The translations under genes were made by a program, and so were the position numbers. A stretch of 7,112 nt of DNA from Mycobacterium sp. (GTDB taxonomy: Bacteria > Actinomycetota > Actinomycetes > Mycobacteriales > Mycobacteriaceae), in contig VERS01000102.1 of the NCBI GenBank assembly GCA_018882545.1, forward strand, positions 1 through 7,112, read 5' to 3'. Each line of letters starts with the position of its first letter. Position 1 is the first letter of the stretch. The notes below the pieces were generated by a model. It had not been told where the DNA came from, did not search any database, and saw nothing but the letters and a program-made list of their open reading frames with translations. This document shows, in pieces, positions 1 through 5,141 of the stretch.

Positions 1-2
1 AA

Positions 3-1445
3 CTCACTGTGCGGCTCGATGGAGAACGCCTGGTCCTGCACTGCGCCCGGTTGGGCGCCGAAGTCCGGCCGAGGCTGAGCACCGCGCACAACACCGGACT
101 CGGCTTCGGGGTGTACCGCTTCCTGGCCGCTCTGCAGGGTGACGGTGTCGCGGGCAATCTCGCCTGGGACTGGGGCGCGCTGTCGGGAGCCCCGACCCTG
201 CCGCGGGTGACGGCCGGGCGGCTGGTGCTCTCCCGCGCGCGATGGCGGCTGAGTGCCGCCGAACTGGCCCCCCTGAGCACCGCCGACGCCGCGGCCGGTT
301 GGGCCGCGCTGGTCCGCGCCCGCGGCCTACCCACCGAGGTCCTCATCGCCGACGGGGACAACCGCCTCTATCTCGACATCACCAGCCCCGCCCTGACCGC
401 CGCGGCCGCCAAGGTGCTGCGCGGCCGGACCGCGGCGACCCTCGAGGAAGTCTTGCCCAGCCGGGTCGCCGCCGGGCCGCAGGGCCACTTCGCCCACGAA
501 CTGATCGTGCCCTTCCTGCGCGACGCCGACTCGGCGCCTGCCGCCAGTCACCAGCCCGCACCCCGACTGCGTCGAACCTTCCCCCCGGACACCGAATGGC
601 TATACCTGAAGATCTACGCCGGCACCGCCTCCTGCGATCAGATCCTCACCGCGACGATCGGACCGACCCTCGAACGGCTGCGCCAGGCCGAGATCGTGGA
701 CCGCTGGTTCTTCCTTCGCTACGCCGACCCCGACCATCACCTGCGGATCCGGCTGCACGGCGACCCGGCAACGCTGCGCGGGCAGGCCCTGCCGGCGCTC
801 ACCGCCGCGCTGGATCCCCACCTCGCTGAGGGCACCGTCTGGAAACTGACGCTCGACACCTACGACCGCGAGATCGAACGCTACGGCGGCGACGCCGGAA
901 TCGAGCTGGCCGAACAGATCCACGCCGCCGACAGTGCGGCGGTGCTACGGGTCCTCGGCATGCTCGACGACCCGGACGCCGGGCTGGACGCCCGCTGGAA
1001 GCTGTGCCTGTACGCCACAGACCGACTGCTCGCCGACGCCGGACTGACACTGCCGCAACGCCGCGCGTGGGTCCGGACCGGCGCCGCCGGCTACCGGCGC
1101 GAATACCCCAACGCACCCAACCTCGAATCCGGGATCGCCGCTCGTTGGCGCACCGAGCGCGCCGGGCTGACCACGCTGCTCGACGAGAGCAGCGATCATC
1201 CCTACGAACCGGCGCGCGAGGTGTTCCGGCAGCGGTCCGAACAGATCCGGCCCCTGCTCACCGAACTGGCCGATCGTGACCGCCGCGGGATCCTCACGGT
1301 GCCGGCTACGGAGTTGCTCTACAGCTTCGCCCACCTGCACGCCATCCGGCTGCTGCGGTCAGCCGCGCGCACCCACGAACTGATCCTGCTCAGCTTCCTC
1401 GACCGCCACTACGCCAGCCAGACCGCGCGGGCCGGCCGGGACTAG
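3..1445 (+). CDS. LanB-type peptide dehydratase (lantibiotic dehydratase), 3' part
   Basis: This is the C-terminal part of a class I lantibiotic dehydratase; the frame is open through the left edge, so the true start lies outside. LanB enzymes glutamylate Ser/Thr of a RiPP precursor using glutamyl-tRNA, then eliminate glutamate to leave dehydroalanine/dehydrobutyrine. Counting from the GTG at 9, residues 1-165 look like the end of the glutamylation domain (RLSTAHN, GVYRFLAALQ). Residues about 194-470 are a complete SpaB_C/thiopeptide-type elimination domain: TEWLYLKIYAG, the Arg-rich FFLRYADPDHHLRIR at 234-248, and DTYDREIERYGG at 283-294. The C-terminal HLHAIRLLR (442-450) matches the usual HxxxNR-type motif, but Ile replaces Asn. 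It converges with the precursor gene at 1606-1869, its probable substrate. Family call is firm; substrate pairing is inferred from proximity. Confidence 0.93.
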   Translation, partial: LTVRLDGERLVLHCARLGAEVRPRLSTAHNTGLGFGVYRFLAALQGDGVAGNLAWDWGALSGAPTLPRVTAGRLVLSRARWRLSAAELAPLSTADAAAGWAALVRARGLPTEVLIADGDNRLYLDITSPALTAAAAKVLRGRTAATLEEVLPSRVAAGPQGHFAHELIVPFLRDADSAPAASHQPAPRLRRTFPPDTEWLYLKIYAGTASCDQILTATIGPTLERLRQAEIVDRWFFLRYADPDHHLRIRLHGDPATLRGQALPALTAALDPHLAEGTVWKLTLDTYDREIERYGGDAGIELAEQIHAADSAAVLRVLGMLDDPDAGLDARWKLCLYATDRLLADAGLTLPQRRAWVRTGAAGYRREYPNAPNLESGIAARWRTERAGLTTLLDESSDHPYEPAREVFRQRSEQIRPLLTELADRDRRGILTVPATELLYSFAHLHAIRLLRSAARTHELILLSFLDRHYASQTARAGRD

Positions 1446-1539
1446 TTGCAGGTCTCGGGGCCGATGCGAGCCGTTGGACCCTTGCTCACGGCTGCTTCAC
1501 CCGACGTGTCTGCGGCTGGATACTCCGAAACCGCAAGCA

Positions 1540-1582
1540 CGCCAGCCCAAAACGCGACCACCGGGTCGGTTTTGGGCTGGCG
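1540..1582. terminator. bidirectional hairpin terminator between the dehydratase and precursor genes
   Basis: Arms 1540-1553 and 1569-1582 are perfectly complementary (14 bp). After a single bulged G at 1554, five more pairs (1555-1559 with 1564-1568) close on a 4-base loop, giving 19 bp in total. It lies 95 bases after the dehydratase stop and 24 bases after the precursor stop, between two convergent genes. No U-run follows on the plus strand, as is common for actinobacterial hairpin terminators. Function is inferred from structure and position. Confidence 0.8.
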
Positions 1583-1605
1583 CGCTCAGGGTCGGTCGGG
1601 GTCAA

Positions 1606-1869
1606 TCACGCCGACGGCGCCTGGCTGCCGCTGCCGAACTGGCTGTGGTAGCTCCCGCTGGCGGCGGGGTGGCCGTAGCTGCCGCTGCCCATTGAGCCGG
1701 AACGGCCGGCGCCGAAACCGCCACCATGGCCGCTTCCGCTGCCGGCACTGCCGCTGCCGGCGCTGCCGGACCGTCCGCCGACGGCCAGACGCAGTTCTTC
1801 GGCGGTCAGGTCGCGGATGGTGTGGGTGCGAAGGGAGAGGGTCCGTCCGTTGTTGGTGGTGTTCTTCAT
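1606..1869 (-). CDS. Ser/Gly-rich, Cys-free RiPP precursor peptide (putative LanB substrate)
   Basis: An 87-residue peptide starting at the ATG at 1869, chosen because AGGAGG sits 5 bases upstream. The same frame is open further upstream but that part has no start with a ribosome site. Residues 1-32 look like a RiPP leader: charged/polar, with LSLRTHTIRDLTAEELRLAVGG ending in a double glycine likely cut after G32. The 55-residue core (33-87) has 16 Ser, 18 Gly, 7 Ala, a few Tyr, His, Phe and Arg, and no Cys or Thr. SGSAG repeats open the core and the end is less regular (HPAASGSYHSQFGSGSQ). With no Cys, lanthionine rings are impossible, so the expected product would carry dehydroalanines from the facing dehydratase. 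Precursor role is inferred from leader, composition and location; a structural Gly/Ser peptide is the alternative. Confidence 0.8.
   Translation of the reverse strand: MKNTTNNGRTLSLRTHTIRDLTAEELRLAVGGRSGSAGSGSAGSGSGHGGGFGAGRSGSMGSGSYGHPAASGSYHSQFGSGSQAPSA
1738..1767 (-). repeat. 15-bp tandem repeat in the precursor core
   Basis: Two adjacent 15-bp units (1738-1752 and 1753-1767) differ at one base. They encode consecutive GSAGS units at the beginning of the core peptide. This shows the Ser/Gly core growing by tandem duplication of short in-frame units. Confidence 0.8.
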
Positions 1870-1874
1870 GATGT

Positions 1875-1880
1875 CCTCCT
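1875..1880 (-). promoter_or_regulatory. strong ribosome binding site of the precursor gene
   Basis: The minus strand reads AGGAGG, then ACATC, then ATG: a full Shine-Dalgarno match at 5-base spacing. It fixes the precursor start at 1869 and implies high translation. It contrasts with the apparently leaderless starts of the chrA, vapB and ridA-like genes nearby. Confidence 0.85.
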
Positions 1881-1931
1881 GGGGAAGTTCTGACTTGCAC
1901 CTCAAATCTCGCAGTTGCATCGGGCGTTGTC

Positions 1932-1993
1932 TGTCCTGCGACCGACCACACTTGCTGTCCCCCGATCGGAGGGTCGCGTGTCCCCCCGAGCGG
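1932..1993. repeat. TGTCC/GGACA direct repeats in the precursor-chrA intergenic region
   Basis: TGTCC occurs at 1932-1936, 1956-1960 and 1979-1983, spaced 24 and 23 bases. The second and third copies are longer matches (TGTCCCCCGATCGG and TGTCCCCCCGAGCGG). They lie 63-124 bases upstream of the precursor start, so they could be activator or repressor sites. No clear -35/-10 pair for the precursor was recognised in this 161-bp divergent region. Confidence 0.35.
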
Positions 1994-2018
1994 GCCGGTC
2001 GCGGCCGGTACGCCACCG

Positions 2019-2024
2019 GATAAT
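2019..2024 (+). promoter_or_regulatory. -10 box of a probable leaderless chrA promoter
   Basis: GATAAT ends six bases before the ATG at 2031, which places the expected transcription start on the A of the start codon. No Shine-Dalgarno sequence is present, which fits a leaderless mRNA. The same geometry is seen at vapB and the ridA-like gene. The first base departs from the TAnnnT consensus. Confidence 0.45.
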
Positions 2025-2030
2025 CAGGCC

Positions 2031-2594
2031 ATGACCGCTCCCACCTCACCTGACCCGCCGCGTCCCTCGCACGTCCAACTCTTCGCGGCGTTCTTCAGGA
2101 TTACCGTGTCCGGCTTCGGCGGTGCGCTGCCGTGGACCCGGCGGATGTTCGTCGAGCGGAAGAAGTGGTTGACTGCCGAGGAGTTCAACGACGCCTACGC
2201 GCTCTGCCAGCTTCTGCCCGGACCCAACATCGTCAATCTCGCCGCAGTCTTCGGCTCGCGGGCGCAGGGAGCCAGCGGCGCGTTCTCGGCCTGGGCGGGT
2301 TTCCTTCTGCTGCCCTTCACGGCAATGGTCGGTGCCGCGATTTTCTACCGGCACTACGGCGATGTCGAAGCGGTGCGCGGCGTGCTTTCCGGCGTCGCCC
2401 CCGCCGCAGCAGGACTTTTGGTCGCGACCGCCGCCAAGATGGCCGGACCGGTATTCCGCAGGGGCGGGCCGGCACCCCTGATTGTCATCGCCGTGAGCAT
2501 CGCAATCGGGGTGTTGAACTGGCCGCTCGTCTACGTTCTGCTGGTTCTGACACCGCTCAGCGTCGCGTTGAGCGCCTGGCGGAACAAGCCATGA
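2031..2594 (+). CDS. chrA: chromate transporter, N-terminal-type subunit (CHR family)
   Basis: A 187-residue inner-membrane protein of the short-chain CHR family, whose members act as pairs and export chromate. Family marks are the early FRITVSGFGGALPW segment (about 22-35), the WLTAEEFNDAYALCQLLPGPNIVNLA signature (about 46-70) and several hydrophobic helices (about 85-105, 122-140, 150-180). The length fits one half-transporter. The ATG at 2031 lies just after a GATAAT box with no ribosome site, so the mRNA is probably leaderless. The stop overlaps the next start as ATGA, showing coupling to the second subunit, which is truncated here. This half is therefore unlikely to export chromate unless it works as a homodimer or another partner is encoded elsewhere. 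Substrate is assigned by family only. Confidence 0.88.
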   Translation: MTAPTSPDPPRPSHVQLFAAFFRITVSGFGGALPWTRRMFVERKKWLTAEEFNDAYALCQLLPGPNIVNLAAVFGSRAQGASGAFSAWAGFLLLPFTAMVGAAIFYRHYGDVEAVRGVLSGVAPAAAGLLVATAAKMAGPVFRRGGPAPLIVIAVSIAIGVLNWPLVYVLLVLTPLSVALSAWRNKP

Positions 2595-2740
2595 TCCCCG
2601 AAGGCGGGCTGCTGGGGACCATCGCCGTTCAGTTCGCCATCATCGCGCTCCTGTCCTTCGGCGGCGCCAACGCGGTGCTGCCCGAAATGTATCGCCAGGC
2701 TGTCGAACTCCGGGGGTGGGTCGCGCAGTCACCCAACTGA
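2591..2740 (+). pseudogene. chromate transporter second subunit, 3'-truncated
   Basis: The gene starts at the ATG overlapping the chrA stop (ATGA) and encodes only 49 residues. They match the beginning of the second short-chain CHR subunit: a hydrophobic helix (GTIAVQFAIIALLSFGGANAVLPEMYRQAVELRGW) with the typical SFGGANAVLPE motif. The expected continuation, a second PGPN motif and several more helices over about 120 residues, is missing. After ELRGWVAQSPN the frame stops, and the sequence beyond shows no transporter homology that I recognise in any frame. A deletion with a junction near 2720-2745 is the simplest explanation. The product is very unlikely to be functional. Confidence 0.8.
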
Positions 2741-2836
2741 CCGAGAGCCACGCGGAGTTACTTGACCCGCTATGAGCGGCGTAGCACCATCGAGGAGACG
2801 CTGCGCGGCGATTTCGTCACCGCGGAACGTCGGTGA
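2741..2836 (+). pseudogene. unrecognised coding remnant downstream of the chrA break
   Basis: In the same frame as the truncated transporter, but after its stop, a run reads YLTRYERRSTIEETLRGDF followed by VTAERR and TGA at 2834. It has protein-like composition (alternating charged and hydrophobic residues) and no ATG or GTG start. It looks like the C-terminal tail of another gene whose front was lost in the deletion that removed the rest of the transporter subunit. I do not recognise the family, and a chance open frame in GC-rich DNA is possible. Confidence 0.35.
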
Positions 2837-2863
2837 GTCATTCGGCGACCACGGGTGGGCAGT

Positions 2864-2896
2864 CCGGCCCGGCGGTTTGGGGTGGCGTAGGGCCGG
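2864..2896. terminator. possible hairpin between the chrA remnants and vapC
   Basis: CCGGCCC (2864-2870) and GGGCCGG (2890-2896) can pair over 7 bp with a 19-base loop, in the gap between rightward remnants and the end of leftward vapC. The loop is long and no U-run follows, so the call is weak. Confidence 0.25.
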
Positions 2897-2925
2897 CCTC
2901 GGGGGCGGAGTCGGCGGGCTACCGA

Positions 2926-3327
2926 TCAGGCGTCGAGAGCGGGAACCTCGATCCGGCACCTCGGGCCGTGCGCGCGGGAGAGCCGCTCATCCATCGTGAG
3001 CAGCGTCGCCCCGAAGGCTTCCGCGAGTGCCACGTAGAACGCATCCCATCCGCGCACTGAGTCCCGTAGCTCCCACGCCCGATCCAGCAGGAGCCGGTGG
3101 CCCACCCGCTCACCCGGCCAGTCCCGCAGATCGGCGAGTGCCTGTCCGGCGGCGGTGCCGTCCAGCCGCCCCCGCAGGTATTGCGCCCGGATCACACCCA
3201 TGACCTCGACGTCGATTACGTGCGGAGCTGCCTGGTCGGTGTCCCGCGCCAGGCGGGCCGCCACGGACGCGGCGCGCGGTGTGTCGGCGACAACCTCAAA
3301 TAGGCAGGAGGCGTCAACGACCAGCAT
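2926..3327 (-). CDS. vapC: VapC-type PIN-domain ribonuclease toxin
   Basis: A 133-residue PIN-domain protein, the toxin of a type II toxin-antitoxin pair. VapC enzymes are Mg-dependent RNases that cut tRNA or rRNA in the cytoplasm until held by VapB. The acidic active-site residues are all visible: D5 in MLVVDAS, E41 in DVEVMGVIR, D95 in GWDAFYVALAE and D113 in LLTMDERL, so the nuclease looks intact. The ATG at 3327 begins just before the conserved first strand and overlaps the end of vapB by 14 bases. That coupling makes toxin synthesis depend on antitoxin translation. Length is normal for the family. The RNA target cannot be read from the sequence. Confidence 0.93.
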   Translation of the reverse strand: MLVVDASCLFEVVADTPRAASVAARLARDTDQAAPHVIDVEVMGVIRAQYLRGRLDGTAAGQALADLRDWPGERVGHRLLLDRAWELRDSVRGWDAFYVALAEAFGATLLTMDERLSRAHGPRCRIEVPALDA

Positions 3328-3559
3328 CCGGCCAATCCCCGCGCCATTCGTCGAGGGTGGCCAGTACCTCGGCGGTCGACACCGTGGATGGCCGCCGGCC
3401 CGTTCGCGCCAGCCACGTTGCGACCGACGGCCGCGCCGCCAGGCGGGCCGCTTCGCGACGCAACAGTTCGGGCACGGTGATCCCCTCTTCGGCTGCGCGA
3501 CGCACCAGCGCCGCATAGACGCTGTCGTCGAGATCCCGGATCTGCACAGTCTTAGGCAC
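3314..3559 (-). CDS. vapB: VapB-type ribbon-helix-helix antitoxin
   Basis: An 81-residue antitoxin. The N-terminal part (PKTVQIRDLDDSVYAALVRRAAEEGITVPELLRREAARLA in order) has the strand-helix-helix pattern of RHH/FitA-like DNA-binding domains, forming a dimer that binds the operator. The C-terminal part (about 45-81, with WLARTGRR and VLATLDEW) is the usual toxin-wrapping segment. The start is GTG at 3559, the only start before an in-frame stop upstream. No ribosome site precedes it; a TATGGT box lies six bases upstream, so the mRNA is probably leaderless. Expression should be autorepressed by VapBC through the palindrome at 3571-3590. Confidence 0.9.
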   Translation of the reverse strand: MPKTVQIRDLDDSVYAALVRRAAEEGITVPELLRREAARLAARPSVATWLARTGRRPSTVSTAEVLATLDEWRGDWPDAGR

Positions 3560-3565
3560 AAGTGC

Positions 3566-3571
3566 ACCATA
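3566..3571 (-). promoter_or_regulatory. -10 box of the probable leaderless vapBC promoter
   Basis: TATGGT on the minus strand fits TAnnnT and ends six bases before the GTG at 3559, which puts the expected transcription start at the G of the start codon. It directly abuts the operator palindrome, sharing its boundary base. No -35 match was seen. Confidence 0.5.
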
Positions 3572-3590
3572 TCATGCGAAAACGCATGAT
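3571..3590. promoter_or_regulatory. palindromic vapBC operator
   Basis: ATCATGCGAAAACGCATGAT is a perfect inverted repeat of 8-bp arms around AAAA. It sits immediately upstream of the vapB -10 box, where a bound VapBC complex would block RNA polymerase. Autoregulation through such palindromes is established for VapBC; the role here is inferred from position. Confidence 0.75.
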
Positions 3591-3645
3591 GGCTGTTCGG
3601 TGGGTGTCTGCTTGCCTGTTGACAGCGCGGATCTGCACCGGGGCG

Positions 3646-4086
3646 TCACGCCATCTTCGCACCGAGAACCCGGCGAAGGCCGGCGGCAGCCCGGTCACCG
3701 ATCTGGCCGAACACCAGCCGCAGGCCCAGATCGCCGACGCGCAGCACACCGTTCAAGCGGAGATCGGCGTCGTAGGTGACGACCGATCCAGCACCGTCCG
3801 GTTCGACGGTGATCCGGTCAATGGACGTGAACACGCTGCTGCGGGCCACCACGAGCAGGTTTTCCGGGGCGTCGTACTCCTCGGTCACGTACCGCAAGGT
3901 CAGGTCGCGGCCGATACCGGCGACGGTGACGTCGAACACGTTGCCCGGGCCGCCGGCCACACCCTTCACCTGCCTGACAGCCTTCACGCCGGGATCCCAC
4001 TCGGCGAAGTTGCGTAGGTCAGCCATGTAGGCGAACGCATCCTGCTGGGTCTTCGCGGTCTTCACCGTTGTCACGTAGCGGGCCAT
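3646..4086 (-). CDS. SRPBCC-family protein (polyketide cyclase/dehydrase-like)
   Basis: A 146-residue protein of the START/SRPBCC fold, which forms a deep pocket for hydrophobic ligands. The opening ARYVTTVKTAKTQQDAFAYMADLRNFAEWDPGVKAVRQVKG is the typical first strand plus helix with a FxxWDPG turn. The middle (DVTVAGIGRDLTLRYVTEEYDAP) fits the antiparallel sheet, and the end is the long C-terminal helix (LVFGQIGDRAAAGLRRVL). Start is ATG at 4086, preceded by GGAAGGTGG at good spacing; 26 more residues upstream in frame look non-coding. It lies 100 bases after the TetR gene on the same strand and may share its transcript. Ligand and role are unknown; members range from lipid-transfer-like to cyclase proteins. 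Confidence 0.85.
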   Translation of the reverse strand: MARYVTTVKTAKTQQDAFAYMADLRNFAEWDPGVKAVRQVKGVAGGPGNVFDVTVAGIGRDLTLRYVTEEYDAPENLLVVARSSVFTSIDRITVEPDGAGSVVTYDADLRLNGVLRVGDLGLRLVFGQIGDRAAAGLRRVLGAKMA

Positions 4087-4186
4087 AACCACCTTCCGAT
4101 GACCTCCAGTGTGCACGTCGCAAAACGTCCGGCGCCGAGAACTCCCTGATCGCCCGCAGGCCACCCATCAGCGGTCGGCGCTGGTG

Positions 4187-4819
4187 TCATCGCAGCCGCA
4201 GCCCGTAGCTGACGAGGTCGGCCGCCTTCTCGACCAGGTCGTGCAGTTCCACGGGATCCTGTCTGAGGTCGTCGTGGCGCCAGGCCAGGCTGATGATGCC
4301 GTTCCAGCTCGCCCACAGGATGGTGGCCGTCTTCTGCGGGTCGAGCCGGCGGATGCTGCCGTCGGCGATGCCGCGTTCGATGGCGTCGACCATCCGGGCG
4401 TTCTGTTCGTCGACCCGGCGACTCAGCAGCGCCGCGGTATCGGCTGCCGCGGGATACGGGCCGGGTTTGGCCGGGAAGGCCAGCATCCGGAAGAACTGTG
4501 GATGGTCCAGCGCGAAGCGCAGGTACTGCTCGGATGCGGCCAAGAGTTGTTCGATCGGGTTGCGGTCGGCGGTGTAGGCACGGTCCATGTAGTCGCGGTC
4601 CACATCAAGGGCCCGCGCGACGACGGCCGCATAGAGGCCCTCTTTGCTGCCGAAGTTGTTGTAGATGGAGCCGACGGCGACACCGGCTTGCTGGCCGATC
4701 TCCTCGACGGTGACGTCATCGACCGGGCGCTCGGCGAACATCTGCTGCGCGGCAGCGATGAGGGCGTCCATGGTGCGTTGCTTGCGCGGATCCAGACGGC
4801 GTTGAGCTTCAGCCTCCAC
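4187..4819 (-). CDS. TetR/AcrR-family transcriptional regulator
   Basis: A 210-residue one-component regulator. The N-terminal helix-turn-helix is clear: RTMDALIAAAQQMFAE, then TVEEIGQQAGVAVGSIYNNF and GSKEGLYAAVV (about residues 37-66), typical TetR recognition-helix spelling. The C-terminal part is a helical ligand-binding domain (LRFALDHPQFFRMLAFP, ATILWASWNGIISLAWR) that should release DNA when an unknown ligand binds. GTG at 4819 is used as start; an in-frame TTG at 4840 would add seven residues, and neither has a ribosome site. The gene is divergent from the ridA-like operon. Operator-like sites of pattern TTGnAAnnnTTnCAA lie on both sides of the shared region, consistent with autorepression and control of that operon. 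Confidence 0.9.
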   Translation of the reverse strand: MEAEAQRRLDPRKQRTMDALIAAAQQMFAERPVDDVTVEEIGQQAGVAVGSIYNNFGSKEGLYAAVVARALDVDRDYMDRAYTADRNPIEQLLAASEQYLRFALDHPQFFRMLAFPAKPGPYPAAADTAALLSRRVDEQNARMVDAIERGIADGSIRRLDPQKTATILWASWNGIISLAWRHDDLRQDPVELHDLVEKAADLVSYGLRLR

Positions 4820-4849
4820 ACCGGCGAGCGTAGCGGCCAACCACGGTTT

Positions 4850-4868
4850 TATTGAAATGGTTGCAATA
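4850..4868. promoter_or_regulatory. operator-like palindrome next to the TetR gene (site 1)
   Basis: TATTGAAATGGTTGCAATA is an inverted repeat of half-site TATTGnAA around three central bases, with one mismatched pair. It overlaps the AT-rich stretch that probably holds the TetR gene promoter. It shares the pattern TTGnAAnnnTTnCAA with site 2 at 4899-4913, centre to centre 47 bp. Confidence 0.65.
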
Positions 4869-4883
4869 GACAGGTCACGCGGT

Positions 4884-4889
4884 TAGCAT
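4884..4889 (+). promoter_or_regulatory. -10 box of the probable leaderless ridA-like promoter
   Basis: TAGCAT fits TAnnnT and ends six bases before the ATG at 4896, so transcription should begin at the start codon. No ribosome site precedes the ATG. It lies between the two operator-like sites. Confidence 0.5.
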
Positions 4890-4895
4890 CGCCCC

Positions 4896-5141
4896 ATGTT
4901 GGAACCATTACAACAATCCTCCGCCGCGGCGCGATCGGGGCGCCGCGGCATTGACCCGCCCTCGCCCTTCCCCCCGGCGGGCGGGTATGTCAACGCGGTG
5001 CGCACCGGCGACCTGTTGATCCTGGGCGGCCATATCCCGTTCAGTCCGCCGGAGACGATCGTGCGGGGCAAGCTCGGCCCCGAACTGGACATCGAGGGTG
5101 GGCGCCGGGCGATCGAGGTAACGCTGGAAGTCAGACGATGA
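4896..5141 (+). pseudogene. RidA-family protein with internal deletion
   Basis: An 81-residue product whose front matches RidA/YjgF proteins (usually about 150 residues; trimeric enamine/imine deaminase fold): PPAGGYVNAVRTGDLLILGGHIPFSPPETIVRGKLGPELDIEGG, residues 26-69. The middle of the family is missing, including the conserved Arg-containing stretch near the C-terminus. The last residues IEVTLEVRR look like the normal final strand (compare VELELIVEV-type endings), so an in-frame deletion of about 60-70 codons near 5100-5115 is likely rather than a simple stop. The TGA overlaps the next ATG as ATGA, so coupling to the HD gene is kept. The enzyme should be inactive; the reading frame may survive to feed ribosomes into the operon. 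Confidence 0.72.
4899..4913. promoter_or_regulatory. operator-like palindrome over the ridA-like start (site 2)
   Basis: TTGGAACCATTACAA follows the same TTGnAAnnnTTnCAA pattern as site 1, and flanking G/C extend the palindrome to 17 bp (4898-4914). It begins three bases into the ridA-like reading frame. A regulator bound here would sit on the transcription start of a leaderless operon and block it. Confidence 0.6.

Noticed and set aside
1606..1869. Lanthipeptide with lanthionine rings
   Set aside because: The core has no Cys, so thioether rings cannot form.
1446..1871. Open plus-strand frame directly after the dehydratase
   Set aside because: It is the antisense of the precursor gene, rich in Arg and Cys with no ribosome site, and it runs through the hairpin.
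1870..2049. Upstream extension of the precursor frame to 2049 (60 more residues)
   Set aside because: The extension crosses the chrA start and its promoter, is Arg/Pro-rich like non-coding frames, and the strong AGGAGG points to the ATG at 1869.
3328..3570. N-terminal extension of VapC to 3570
   Set aside because: It overlaps vapB in another frame and the PIN domain begins exactly at the ATG at 3327.
3218..3590. Plus-strand frames across vapBC
   Set aside because: They are antisense to clear VapB and VapC sequences and lack starts with ribosome sites.
4109..4855. Long plus-strand frame opposite the TetR gene
   Set aside because: The opposite strand encodes an unmistakable TetR protein; this frame is a GC-rich shadow.
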